A DNA stretch of 46,188 bases, taken from NCBI GenBank assembly GCA_900758375.1, contig CAAERJ010000045.1:1-46188 (forward strand). Direction: 5' to 3'. Positions 8,762 to 17,303 of the stretch are shown one piece after another. Numbering within the stretch: position 1 is the stretch's first letter; each line of letters opens with the position of its first letter. Both the position numbers and the translations under genes were made by a program. The stretch is from an uncultured Collinsella sp. (GTDB taxonomy: Bacteria > Actinomycetota > Coriobacteriia > Coriobacteriales > Coriobacteriaceae). The notes beneath the pieces are model-generated. The model ran no database searches and was not told the origin of the DNA. It saw nothing but the letters and a program-made list of their open reading frames with translations.

Positions 8762-8804
8762 AAAAAGTTCGCGCAATGGGTCGGGAAGGCCCTGCCCATC
8801 GCGC
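8762..8804 (-). terminator. Rho-independent terminator after GH28 gene
   Basis: Arms 8771-8780 (GCGCAATGGG) and 8795-8804 pair with one mismatch. On the minus strand the stem is followed by GAACTTTTTATATG. It lies between the GH28 stop and the CE8 fusion start. Confidence 0.75.
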
Positions 8805-8843
8805 GCCGCGACATACCGAATTTAATTGTTTAGGAGCAAACGC

Positions 8844-10439
8844 CTACGCACGGATAACCTTGTCGACGTTCTGGAGCTGCAGTTCCTCGCCGTCCTGGCC
8901 CTCGATCACCACATTTTGCAGATCGAGTACCTTGACGTTTTGCGCAATGATGCCCTGACGCACCATGGGCTCAACGCCGCAGGCCATGGCCGGGACAAAG
9001 GGCTCGGCATCCGGCGCGAAGGTCACGTGGACATCCTGGAACGTCAGGCGCGTTACTTTACTCTCGGGCAGGCCCGTGATGTAGGCAGCGGCCGCGTGGC
9101 AGTTAGTGGCCTCGATATCGCAAAACGTCGTGGCACCAAAGCCGGGCGTGTGGTCGTCGACAGGCAGCGCCTCGCGAGACTGCACGTAATCGGTCTTGCC
9201 GTCCTTGTCACAGAAGTAGAAGGAGTTGACCACGAAGGGCGTGAGCACCTCGTCCATGCGAATGTGCTCAAAGGTAATGCCCTCGTTGACGGCATCCTTG
9301 CCGCGCCCGCGGCGGGTCTTGACGCGCAGGCCGCGGTCGGTGCGCTCAAAGAGGCACTTGCTCACGGTAAGGTCCTTGATGCCGCCGGCGGCCTCTGAAC
9401 CCAGGACCACGGCGCCGTGACCATCGTGCATGTAGCAGTGAGAGATCAGCACGTCGTGCGTAGCGGGACGAAGCTCGGGCTCAATGCCCAGCTTGCCGCT
9501 CTTGATGGCGATGCAGTCATCGCCCACCGAGAACTGACAGCCAAGGATGCGGACAAAGCCGCAGCTCTCGGGATCGAAACCGTCGGTGTTGTGGGAGTTC
9601 TTGGGACCCTCGATCGACAGGCAAAGCGCGTCGACATGCTCGCACAGGACGGGATGGATATTCCACGCCGGGCTGTTGCGCACGGTAAAGCCGGCAAGGC
9701 TCACGTTTTGGCACTCGGACAGGAAGATCATGCGCGGACGGGCGACCTCGCGGCCCTCCTCGGGACGGAAGATGTTCTTAAAGTCCTTGTTCCACCAGTT
9801 GTCCTCGGCAAAATCGGTCTGACCGTCAATCGCGCCGCGACCATAGATGCACACGTCGTGCACGCCCAGACCCGTAAAGGTAGAACAGTAGGTCGAGAAG
9901 CTCTCCCCCTCCCAGCGGCCCAGGGGCAGCATATCGGTACCGGCATAACCGGCGCCCTCGTTGCCCGTGACCGTGCCCGGAATGTAGGCAAGCGCGGCAC
10001 GATCGTGGCGGGCCAGCAGCACTGCCCCGTCGGCGAGCTCGATGTTGATATTGCTCTTAAGGAAGAGGGACTTGATACGATAGCTACCGGCGGGAATCAG
10101 CACGCGCCCGTCCTTGGGACAGGCCATGATGGCAGCCTGGATGTTGGTGGTGTCATCATGCTCGGCATCGCCCTTGGCGCCACAGTCGCGAACGTTGATG
10201 GTAAAGGGCTCAGCCGGCGTGGTGACACCTACGCTCAGCTCACGCTCGCCACAGACAAAACGGACCAGGTTGCGCTTGCCGGGGGTCAGGCCGTCGACAT
10301 AGGTCTCGACCGTATTCGTGGTACCGACGGGCTCGTCGTTGACAAAGATCTCCCACGTATCGGCGCAGGTAAAGTAACCGCCGTCGTCAAGCTCGATAAC
10401 CGCCGCGCGCGCGTTGCGCCAGATAACGTTCGTCTCCAT
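8844..10439 (-). CDS. GH28 polygalacturonase, cytoplasmic
   Basis: A 531-residue glycoside hydrolase family 28 enzyme. An N-terminal beta-sandwich (about 1-80, fibronectin-III-like) precedes the beta-helix. All four catalytic signatures are intact: NTD at 284-286, DD at 307-308, GHG at 340-342 and RVK at 372-374. These enzymes hydrolyse alpha-1,4-galacturonosyl bonds by inversion. The N-terminal domain plus the lack of a signal peptide resembles intracellular exo-acting members that release galacturonate from oligomers; exo versus endo action is inferred. The ATG at 10439 follows GAGGGAGA; the longer frame upstream runs into the symporter terminator and is discounted. A TACAAT sequence lies shortly upstream, so it may have a weak promoter or depend on read-through. 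Confidence 0.92.
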   Translation of the reverse strand: METNVIWRNARAAVIELDDGGYFTCADTWEIFVNDEPVGTTNTVETYVDGLTPGKRNLVRFVCGERELSVGVTTPAEPFTINVRDCGAKGDAEHDDTTNIQAAIMACPKDGRVLIPAGSYRIKSLFLKSNINIELADGAVLLARHDRAALAYIPGTVTGNEGAGYAGTDMLPLGRWEGESFSTYCSTFTGLGVHDVCIYGRGAIDGQTDFAEDNWWNKDFKNIFRPEEGREVARPRMIFLSECQNVSLAGFTVRNSPAWNIHPVLCEHVDALCLSIEGPKNSHNTDGFDPESCGFVRILGCQFSVGDDCIAIKSGKLGIEPELRPATHDVLISHCYMHDGHGAVVLGSEAAGGIKDLTVSKCLFERTDRGLRVKTRRGRGKDAVNEGITFEHIRMDEVLTPFVVNSFYFCDKDGKTDYVQSREALPVDDHTPGFGATTFCDIEATNCHAAAAYITGLPESKVTRLTFQDVHVTFAPDAEPFVPAMACGVEPMVRQGIIAQNVKVLDLQNVVIEGQDGEELQLQNVDKVIRA

Positions 10440-10487
10440 GGGTTTCTCCCTCAAAAAAAATGCTCTAAAGGCAAATTGTACGCTGTT

Positions 10488-10532
10488 GAAAAAGGGCCGT
10501 GCCTGCCGGCGGAATTCCGGTGGCACGGCCCT
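10488..10532 (-). terminator. Rho-independent terminator after the symporter gene
   Basis: AGGGCCGTGCC (10493-10503) and GGCACGGCCCT (10522-10532) pair perfectly. On the minus strand the stem is followed by TTTTTC. It lies just past the symporter stop codon. Confidence 0.85.
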
Positions 10533-10555
10533 GTGATTTGGACGATATGTCGGCC

Positions 10556-12115
10556 TTACTCGGCGGGAGTTACGCTACCGTCCTGGAAGCCAACGTTGTT
10601 GTGGGCAAAGCAGTCCTCGTACTTAAAGCCGGAGAGCTCCTCGCAAAGCGCCTTGACCTCGGGCTTGACGTCGGCCATCTTGCCACCCTCCTTGACTCGG
10701 TGAATCTCGTCGCAAAGGACGTCGCACTGCTCCTTGTCGATCTTGATGCCGCGGGCAAGGACGGCCGCAAGCAGGAAGAAGCCGGCGCAGCCGATGATCA
10801 TGTAGCCGCAGATATACAGAGGCACGGTAGCGGGCTGGGTCACGGCGTCGCTATTGCCGGCGGTCTGAATGAAGCCGGAGGCAGCAAGGACGATAGCCCA
10901 TACGTTGACGGCGATAGCCTGGGCGATCTGCTGGCAGAGCTGCTGAGCGGAGCTGTAGATACCCTCGCGACGACGCAGGGTGATGAGCTCATCGACATCG
11001 GGGATGTAGTTGAGCAGAACATCGGGCAGGTACTGGAAGCCGACGTAGAAGAACTTCCAGATGGCGAAGATGATGGGGTAGGCGATCATGGCGATGGCGA
11101 CCGTGGAGGTGCCGTTGATCTGACCAAAGGCGAAGTAGTTGAAGGCGATGATGCACGCAGCGCAACCGACATTTGCCAGGTACCAAGACTTGTGGAAGCC
11201 CTTCTTGGCCATGAGGGCGACCCAGATGGCGGTGCAGACGATAGCGACGACCTTGCCAGGCATCTCCATCACGGACTCGTAGGACTTAGGAATCTGCAGG
11301 CAGTAGACGATGAAGAAGGACAGGCACGCAGACCAGCAGGCAGCAGCGAGCTTCGTGGAGACCTGTGCATACAGGACCTTGCGGAAGGACTTGTTGCGGA
11401 AGGTGGAGATAACGTCGATAAAGAACTTCTTGATGCCCTCGCCGACGCTCTCGATCTTCTCCTGAGCGACCTCCTCGGGGGTGTGCTCCCACGTGGACAG
11501 GTACACGCAGAGCAGCGAGATTGCCATGACCGAAGCGTTGACCGTAGCGATGATGAAGTAGCTGAACGGGTTGGTCTCGCCGAAGGTGCCAAAGCCAAAG
11601 CCGACGAGTGCTGCCATCAGGAAGCCGGCGGCGTTACCAAAGAGGTGCTTGTAGCCGGTGAGGTACGTACGCTCCTTGAAGTCGTCGGTCATCTCGATGG
11701 TAAGCGGCGACAGGTTGGCGGTGCAGAACGTATACGCGACGTTGTAGATCAGGTACAGCACAAAGTAGTACGGGAAACCGAACGGCGTAGCCACAAAGAT
11801 GAGCGGCTCGGCGACCATCATCGGGATTGCCAGCAAGATCCAGAAACGGCGGCGGCCAAAGATACGGCCGATCTTGGTAGCGTAGAAGTTATCGGCCACA
11901 AAGCCCATAAGCGGGCACAGAATGGCGTTGAGATAGATGGCGAACGAGCTGATCAGCGCAGCCTCGCCTGCGGACAGACCGCACTCCGTGGACAGGAACA
12001 GCACCATGTAGCTGTGCGTAAAGGTCAGGGCACCGGAGTTGAGCATGCCGCCCATACCAAAGCCCAAGCGCGTCCAGAATGTGATCTTGCGCTTTTTACC
12101 GATCTTGTTAGTCAT
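10556..12115 (-). CDS. GPH-family (glycoside-pentoside-hexuronide):cation symporter, MFS
   Basis: A 519-residue membrane protein with about 12 hydrophobic segments and the GPH-type N-terminal segment (GFGMGGMLNSGALTF near residue 18) followed by a first substrate-binding helix pair. The region around residue 85-95 (GRIFGRRRFWILL) matches the conserved loop of this family. GPH symporters import sugars and uronides with Na+ or H+. Its place between galacturonate catabolism genes and cytoplasmic pectinases points to galacturonate or oligogalacturonide uptake. The ATG at 12115 has GAGAGGGAG upstream. Three operators precede it (12193-12369). The C-terminal tail of about 75 residues is hydrophilic and longer than typical. 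Confidence 0.85.
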   Translation of the reverse strand: MTNKIGKKRKITFWTRLGFGMGGMLNSGALTFTHSYMVLFLSTECGLSAGEAALISSFAIYLNAILCPLMGFVADNFYATKIGRIFGRRRFWILLAIPMMVAEPLIFVATPFGFPYYFVLYLIYNVAYTFCTANLSPLTIEMTDDFKERTYLTGYKHLFGNAAGFLMAALVGFGFGTFGETNPFSYFIIATVNASVMAISLLCVYLSTWEHTPEEVAQEKIESVGEGIKKFFIDVISTFRNKSFRKVLYAQVSTKLAAACWSACLSFFIVYCLQIPKSYESVMEMPGKVVAIVCTAIWVALMAKKGFHKSWYLANVGCAACIIAFNYFAFGQINGTSTVAIAMIAYPIIFAIWKFFYVGFQYLPDVLLNYIPDVDELITLRRREGIYSSAQQLCQQIAQAIAVNVWAIVLAASGFIQTAGNSDAVTQPATVPLYICGYMIIGCAGFFLLAAVLARGIKIDKEQCDVLCDEIHRVKEGGKMADVKPEVKALCEELSGFKYEDCFAHNNVGFQDGSVTPAE

Positions 12116-12192
12116 CGAGCTCCCTCTCTTTTCTCGATTGTCTTGGAACAAGACATTTGAGTCCACACTGACATCTGTCTGCCCAGCGTTCA

Positions 12193-12369
12193 GGGTGAAC
12201 GTTTAGTTAGATTATGCGCGATTCCTTACGAGAGGTGAACGTTCACTTGCATATTATCCCCGAACGGTCGATTTTTACCGCCGAACGGACACAATTGAGG
12301 CTCTAAGACCTATTGTCTGCTGGTAAATGTGCCATGCTGGACACCCATGAGATAGGTGAACGTTTATCG
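12193..12369 (-). promoter_or_regulatory. Symporter promoter: three LacI-type operators plus 21-bp direct repeat
   Basis: Operator centres lie at 12200.5, 12240.5 and 12361.5; the middle one, GGTGAACGTTCACT, is nearly perfect. On the minus strand, TTCACC (12234-12239), a 17-bp spacer and CATAAT (12211-12216) form a promoter with the first operator at the start point. CCGTTCGG occurs twice 21 bp apart upstream (AACGG on plus at 12263-12267 and 12284-12288). The third operator, 121 bp from the middle one, could allow looping. The gene-free stretch 12116-12468 holds only this module and the uxaA terminator. Confidence 0.75.
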
Positions 12370-12399
12370 TATTTTCCAATTATTTCACTTAACCACAAA

Positions 12400-12432
12400 A
12401 CGGAAACCCCGCCGGGAACACTCCCGACGGGG
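12400..12432 (-). terminator. Rho-independent terminator after uxaA
   Basis: Arms 12407-12417 and 12422-12432 pair with one G-T wobble around a 4-base loop. On the minus strand the stem is followed by TTTCCGTTTTG, just past the uxaA stop. Confidence 0.8.
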
Positions 12433-12468
12433 CCGATGACATCGCGCTATGCTTGGGCGCACTTGCCG

Positions 12469-13953
12469 CTACAAGCAGACGCCGTCCTTCCAGATACTGA
12501 TCTCGTGACAGCCACGGCGCTCGGCACTCGTGAGCTTACCGCTCGCCGTCTGTAGCACCAGCTGGTACAAATCGCGGGCGGCCTCGTCGAGCGTGCGCTC
12601 ACCCGTGGCAATCACGCCGGCGTTAAAGTCCATCCAATTGGCCTTGTGGTCGCACAAACGCTGGTTGGTGAACACTTTGAGCGTAGGCGCCGGCGCGCCA
12701 AACGGTGTGCCGCGGCCGGTCGAGAACAGAATCACGTGGCAGCCAGCTGCCGTCAACGCCGTGGTGGATACCATGTCGTTGCCCGGACCGCACAGCATGT
12801 TCAGGCCGTGTTTAGTTGCCTGGCCGGCATACGGCAGCACGTCGACGATGGGGGCAGATCCGCCCTTTTGCACGCAGCCGCAGCTCTTGTCCTCGAGCGT
12901 GGTAATACCGCCGTCCTTGTTGCCGGGGCTCGGGTTCTCGTAGACGACCTCGCCGTGGCTAATAAAGTAGTCCTTAAAGCCATTGAGCATGTCGGACGCG
13001 GCGTCAAAGACCTGCTCGTTCTCACAGCGATCGAGCAGGATACTCTCGGCGCCAAACATCTCGGGCACCTCGGTAAGCACCGACGTGCCGCCGCGGGCGA
13101 CGACCATATCGCTCACGCGACCGATCGTGGGGTTGGCGGTAATGCCCGAAAGACCGTCAGAACCGCCACACTTAAGACCAATGACCAGCTCGGAGGCTGG
13201 AATGGGCTCACGCTTGGCCTGCTTGGCCAGGTCTGCCAGCTCGGCCAGAATCTTGTGGCCCTCGACCTGCTCGTCGGCAACGTCCTGGCAGGTGAGGAAG
13301 CGGACGCGCTCGTGATCGAAGTCACCGAGCTCGTCGAGCACCTGCTGGTGTGTGCAGTTCTCGCAACCGAGCGACAGGAACAGCACGCCGGCCGCATTTG
13401 GGTGACGCGAGAGCGCCACCAGCAGACGACGCGTCTGGGCATGGTCGGCGCCGGTCTGCGAGCAGCCAAAGGGATGCGGGAAGTAGTAGACGCCCTCGAG
13501 CGAGCCATCGACCAGATCCTGGGCCTGCTCACACATGGCACGGGCGACTTCGTTGACACAGCCGACCGTGGGGATGATCCACAGCTCATTACGCGTCGCG
13601 GCACGACCGTCGGCGCGGCGGAACCCCATAAAGGTCTCGGGCTCAACGGGATCCACGACCGGATGTGTGGGGTTGTAGGTGTACTCGACCTCGCCCGAAA
13701 GGTTGGTCTTCACATTGTGCGTGTGGAGCCACTGACCGGGCTGGACATCGCCCGTCACGTGTCCGATGGGCAAGCCGTACTTGATGACGTCCTCCCCTGC
13801 GGCAACCGCGCGCACCGCCATCTTATGGCCCTGCGGAATATCCTCCGCGGCCACGACCTCGCCCACCCCGGGAACCGCGACGGCGGTGCCCTTGGCAAGC
13901 GGCGACAGCGCGACGATCACGTTGTCGGCCGGATTGATCTGGATAGTGTTCAT
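12469..13953 (-). CDS. uxaA: Altronate dehydratase
   Basis: A 494-residue UxaA/GarD-family enzyme. An N-terminal SAF domain (about 1-90) precedes the altronate/galactarate dehydratase region, with the family segments FPHPFGCSQTGADH, SLGCENC, GLKCGGSDGLSGITANP and CGPGNDMVS. It dehydrates D-altronate to 2-keto-3-deoxygluconate, the third step of galacturonate breakdown. The ATG at 13953 has AGGACT about nine bases upstream; the longer frame starting inside the intergenic hairpin is discounted. It follows uxaB in the same direction and ends at a strong terminator, so uxaC-uxaB-uxaA form one operon. The kdgK and kdgA steps are not in this window. Confidence 0.93.
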   Translation of the reverse strand: MNTIQINPADNVIVALSPLAKGTAVAVPGVGEVVAAEDIPQGHKMAVRAVAAGEDVIKYGLPIGHVTGDVQPGQWLHTHNVKTNLSGEVEYTYNPTHPVVDPVEPETFMGFRRADGRAATRNELWIIPTVGCVNEVARAMCEQAQDLVDGSLEGVYYFPHPFGCSQTGADHAQTRRLLVALSRHPNAAGVLFLSLGCENCTHQQVLDELGDFDHERVRFLTCQDVADEQVEGHKILAELADLAKQAKREPIPASELVIGLKCGGSDGLSGITANPTIGRVSDMVVARGGTSVLTEVPEMFGAESILLDRCENEQVFDAASDMLNGFKDYFISHGEVVYENPSPGNKDGGITTLEDKSCGCVQKGGSAPIVDVLPYAGQATKHGLNMLCGPGNDMVSTTALTAAGCHVILFSTGRGTPFGAPAPTLKVFTNQRLCDHKANWMDFNAGVIATGERTLDEAARDLYQLVLQTASGKLTSAERRGCHEISIWKDGVCL

Positions 13954-13993
13954 TACAAAGAGTCCTAACCCTACAGGTTGAGCAGAAGTCGAA

Positions 13994-14021
13994 GCGCGGG
14001 CATGCCATTCCACACCCGCGC
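13994..14021 (-). other. Intergenic stem-loop between uxaB and uxaA
   Basis: GCGCGGGC (13994-14001) pairs with ACCCGCGC (14014-14021) apart from one wobble. No U-run follows, so it is more likely an RNA-processing or stability hairpin, or a weak attenuator, than a full terminator. Confidence 0.5.
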
Positions 14022-14028
14022 CGGATAT

Positions 14029-15543
14029 TTACGCCTGAGCGTTGGCGAAGGCCTGCTTGGCACCCTCGGTGCGCACGACGGCGAGCGCACTGACGACAAA
14101 CTCCTCAAGACCGGCGATCTGCGTAAGGTCCTCGCCCCACATCTGCTCGTTGGTGAGCACGTCGTGCACCAGCTGGGCATCGTCGGCACCGGCGTGGGCG
14201 GCGTAGAAATCGAGTACGAAGGCGTCGTCCTGAGCGGTGTACTCGGTGCCGTCGGCGCGGCGCAAGTGCAGGCCATCGCCCTCGCGAGCAACGAGCTCCT
14301 GCGTATAGAAGGCAATGAGCGTAGCAAGGCTCGTCGCCAGGCACTTGGGCAGGTTGCCGGTCTCGGCAACGTAGTCCTTGAGCGTGGGCAGGTCACGGGC
14401 GCGCCACTTAGCCGTGGAGTTGAGGCAAATGGAGAGCAGCGCGTGGTCGATAAACGGGTTGTCGAAGCGATTCTCGACAGCGGCGGCAAAGGCCTTGCAG
14501 TCCTCGACATCCAGGTCGGCGGCAAGCGTCGGAATGACCTCGTCGTAGAGCATGGTGTTCATGAAGCCGCGAACGGTCTCGTCATGCATGCAGTCGCGCA
14601 CGATGTCAAAACCGGCAACCCAGGAACCCGGAACGAAGGCGGTATGGGCACCGTTGAGGATGCGGACCTTGCGCTTCTTGTACGGCGTGACATCGGGGGT
14701 AACAAAGACACCCGGAAGACCAGCCTTCACAAAGGGAAGCTTCTCGGCAAGCGACTCGTCGCCCTGGATACCCCACATCTGGAAGGGCTCGCGCACGGCC
14801 AGGAAGGGGTCCTCATAGCCCAGACGCTCGGCAACCGCCGCGGCCTCCTTGGGATCGCGGATGCGGCCGGGGACGATGGTGTCGACGAGCGTGGTGCAGA
14901 CGGTGCAGTCGTTGGCCATCCATTGCGCAAACTCGTCCTCCCAACCCCAGTCGCTCACGTACTGGTTCATGATGCGCAGCAGCTCCTCGCCGTTGTGATC
15001 GATGAGCTCGCAGGCGAGGACGATGACGCCCGGCTTACCGGCGGCCCAGCGAGTGTGGAGCACCTGGGCAAGCTTGGCGGGGAAGCTCGCAGGCGGCATG
15101 TCGTCGGCCTTGCAGGACGGGTCGTAGGCGATACCGGCCTCGGTGGTGTTGGAGACGATGATCTCCAGGTCGTCGGAGACGGCGACCTCCATCATGGCGC
15201 GGTAGTCGTCCTCGCGATACGGGTTGAGGCAGCGGCTGCAGGCGCTAATCACGCGGGACTCGTCAACCGTGTTGCCGTTCTCCTTGCCGCGCATCAGCAC
15301 GGTGTACAGGTCGTCCTGGGCATTGATACCGTCGGCAAAGCCAAAGGCGCCACTGATGGGCTGCACCATGACGACCTTGCCGTTCCAGCCGGTGGCCTCG
15401 TTGCCCATGTCAAAAAAGCGGTCGACGAAGGCGCGCAGGAAATTGCCCTCGCCAAACTGCAAAACCTTCTCGGGAGCGTCCTTGGACAGCAGGTAGCCCT
15501 TGTAGCCGATCTTCTCGAGCGCATCATAGCTGATGTTCTCCAT
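14029..15543 (-). CDS. uxaB: Tagaturonate reductase (altronate oxidoreductase)
   Basis: A 504-residue member of the polyol-specific long-chain dehydrogenase (mannitol dehydrogenase) family. The N-terminal NAD-binding region contains FGEGNFLRAFVD (near 32-43), typical of UxaB. NDCTVCTTLVDTIVPGRI and ILNGAHTAFVPGSW mark the catalytic domain. It reduces D-tagaturonate to D-altronate with NADH. The longer type and the uxaC/uxaA neighbours favour UxaB over fructuronate reductase UxuB. The ATG at 15543 has AAGGAGAG upstream. The preceding gap to uxaC holds a moderate stem-loop. Confidence 0.9.
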   Translation of the reverse strand: MENISYDALEKIGYKGYLLSKDAPEKVLQFGEGNFLRAFVDRFFDMGNEATGWNGKVVMVQPISGAFGFADGINAQDDLYTVLMRGKENGNTVDESRVISACSRCLNPYREDDYRAMMEVAVSDDLEIIVSNTTEAGIAYDPSCKADDMPPASFPAKLAQVLHTRWAAGKPGVIVLACELIDHNGEELLRIMNQYVSDWGWEDEFAQWMANDCTVCTTLVDTIVPGRIRDPKEAAAVAERLGYEDPFLAVREPFQMWGIQGDESLAEKLPFVKAGLPGVFVTPDVTPYKKRKVRILNGAHTAFVPGSWVAGFDIVRDCMHDETVRGFMNTMLYDEVIPTLAADLDVEDCKAFAAAVENRFDNPFIDHALLSICLNSTAKWRARDLPTLKDYVAETGNLPKCLATSLATLIAFYTQELVAREGDGLHLRRADGTEYTAQDDAFVLDFYAAHAGADDAQLVHDVLTNEQMWGEDLTQIAGLEEFVVSALAVVRTEGAKQAFANAQA

Positions 15544-15584
15544 CTATGTCTCTCCTTAGATAACTGTTAGCGTGCAAGCAAAAC

Positions 15585-15613
15585 GGGGCGCCGCGTGTGG
15601 CAAAGGCGCTCCC
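15585..15613 (-). other. Intergenic stem-loop between uxaC and uxaB
   Basis: GGGGCGCC (15585-15592) pairs with GGCGCTCCC (15605-15613) with a wobble. On the minus strand it is followed by GTTTTGC. It may partly terminate or process the uxaCBA transcript. Confidence 0.5.
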
Positions 15614-15638
15614 GAGTTCGATGTGATTTGATGCGGGC

Positions 15639-17066
15639 TTAGGCCTCGACGGTGTCCAGGTCAAAGCCAAAGTAGCGGACCGCATTGTTGTAGCTGATGT
15701 CGCGTACAACCTCGCCCAGCAGCTCCATGTCGGCCGGGTACTTGCCCTGCTCGACCCACTCGCCGATCACGCTGCACAGCACGCGACGGAAGTACTCGTG
15801 GCGCGGATAGGACAGGAAGGAGCGGGAATCGGTAAGCATGCCCACAAAGTTGCCCAGCACGCCCTCGTTAGCCAGAGCCGTGAGCTGCTCGCGCATACCG
15901 ACCTCGTTGTCGTTGAACCACCAGGCGGAGCCGTTCTGGATCTTACCGGCAGTCGGAGCCTCCTGGAAGCAGCCCATCACGGTATCGATCATGGTGTTGT
16001 CGATGGGGTTCAGACTGTACAGGATGGTCTTGGGCAGGCCGCAAGTCTCCTGAATGGAGTTGAGGAAATCGGCGAGCTGGTCGGACGGCGTGTAGTTGGA
16101 GATGCAGTCGTAGCCGGTATCGGGACCGAGTTTGGCAAACATGGCGCGATTGTTGTCGCGCTTGCAGCCAAAGTGCAACTGCATGGCCCAGCCCAGACGG
16201 ACATACTCGCCAGCGACAAACTGCATAAAGGCAGTCTTGTACTTGAGGACCTCTTCCTCGGTAAGCGGCTCGGCAGCCAGACCCTTGGCAAAGATAGCCT
16301 CGATCTCGTCGGCGGTAGCCGGGACGTACATAACGTAGTCGAGTGCGTGGTCGGATGCGCGGCAGCCCAGCTCGCGAGCAACGTCGTAGCGCTTGGAAAT
16401 GGCAGCCTTCATGCCCTCAAAGTCGCTGACCTCAACGCCGGCAACCTCGGAGAGGTGCTTGCAGTAGTCGGCAAACTCCTGGCCGCGCTCGATGCGCAAA
16501 GCGGCATCGGGGCGCATGGCGGGAACGACCTGAACGTCAAAGCTGTCGTCGGCGGCAATCTTCTTGTGCCACTCAAAGCTGTCGGCGGGGTCGTCGGTAG
16601 TGCAGATCATGCGGACGTTGGAATGCTTGATCAGGTTGCGGCAGGTAAAGCTAGCCTCAGCGAGCTTGGCGTTGGCAAGGTCCCAGACCTCCTGGGCAGT
16701 CTTGCCGTTGAGGACGCCCTCGTAGCCAAAGTAGCGCTTAAGCTCCAGGTGGCTCCACTCAAAGACGGGGTTGCCAACGCAGCGACCCAGGGTCTCGGCC
16801 CACTTTTGGAACTTCTCGCGAGCAGGGGCGTCGCCAGTGATAAAACGCTCGTCGACGCCGTTGGCACGCATCAGGCGCCACTTGTAGTGGTCGCCGCCCA
16901 GCCAAACCTCGGTGATGTTCTCGAAACGCTTGTCCTCCCAAATCTCCTTGGGAGAAATGTGGCAGTGATAGTCGACGATGGGCATGTCCTCGGCAAAGTT
17001 GTGGAACAGCTCCTCGCCGGTCTTAGTGCTCAGCAGGAAATCCTGATCGTCCATAAAGTTTTTCAT
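15639..17066 (-). CDS. uxaC: Uronate isomerase
   Basis: A 475-residue uronate (glucuronate/galacturonate) isomerase of the amidohydrolase superfamily. The N-terminal metal site YHCHISPKEIW lies near residues 33-43, LIKHSNVRMICTTDDPAD near the middle, and RDISYNNAVRYFGF at the C-terminus, all UxaC hallmarks. It converts D-galacturonate to D-tagaturonate and D-glucuronate to D-fructuronate. The ATG at 17066 has AAAGGGG nine bases upstream; the frame continuing to 17132 would run into an operator. It is the first gene of uxaCBA and is controlled by the operator module at 17119-17213. Confidence 0.95.
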   Translation of the reverse strand: MKNFMDDQDFLLSTKTGEELFHNFAEDMPIVDYHCHISPKEIWEDKRFENITEVWLGGDHYKWRLMRANGVDERFITGDAPAREKFQKWAETLGRCVGNPVFEWSHLELKRYFGYEGVLNGKTAQEVWDLANAKLAEASFTCRNLIKHSNVRMICTTDDPADSFEWHKKIAADDSFDVQVVPAMRPDAALRIERGQEFADYCKHLSEVAGVEVSDFEGMKAAISKRYDVARELGCRASDHALDYVMYVPATADEIEAIFAKGLAAEPLTEEEVLKYKTAFMQFVAGEYVRLGWAMQLHFGCKRDNNRAMFAKLGPDTGYDCISNYTPSDQLADFLNSIQETCGLPKTILYSLNPIDNTMIDTVMGCFQEAPTAGKIQNGSAWWFNDNEVGMREQLTALANEGVLGNFVGMLTDSRSFLSYPRHEYFRRVLCSVIGEWVEQGKYPADMELLGEVVRDISYNNAVRYFGFDLDTVEA

Positions 17067-17118
17067 CAAACAGCCCCTTTGCTGGCAACGCGGGCGCACG
17101 GCGCGCTCGTTATCCTTT

Positions 17119-17213
17119 AGGTGAACGTTCACTATAGTAATGCAAAATGGAACATTAGGTGAACGTTCACCTAACCATCACGGGGTGAACGGTAGATTTT
17201 GCCCGTTCAACGG
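17119..17213 (-). promoter_or_regulatory. uxaCBA promoter: paired LacI-type operators plus 21-bp direct repeat
   Basis: Operators are centred at 17126.5 and 17164.5. The second, 17155-17174, is a perfect 20-bp palindrome with core GGTGAACGTTCACC. On the minus strand TTCACC (17158-17163), an 18-bp spacer and TACTAT (17134-17139) form the promoter, so one operator covers the -35 and the other the start point. CCGTT repeats 21 bp apart lie upstream (AACGG on plus at 17188-17192 and 17209-17213), with a shared AAAATCTA middle segment. The weak -35 and the fixed-spacing direct repeat suggest an activator site. Confidence 0.78.
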
Positions 17214-17303
17214 TTGCTGGAGATGTGACTTGCATGTATTGCGGACCGGTTGGCGTCCCCGAACACCGAACTTGAGCGCTTTTGCTCAGGTGGGTCATGT
17301 CCC

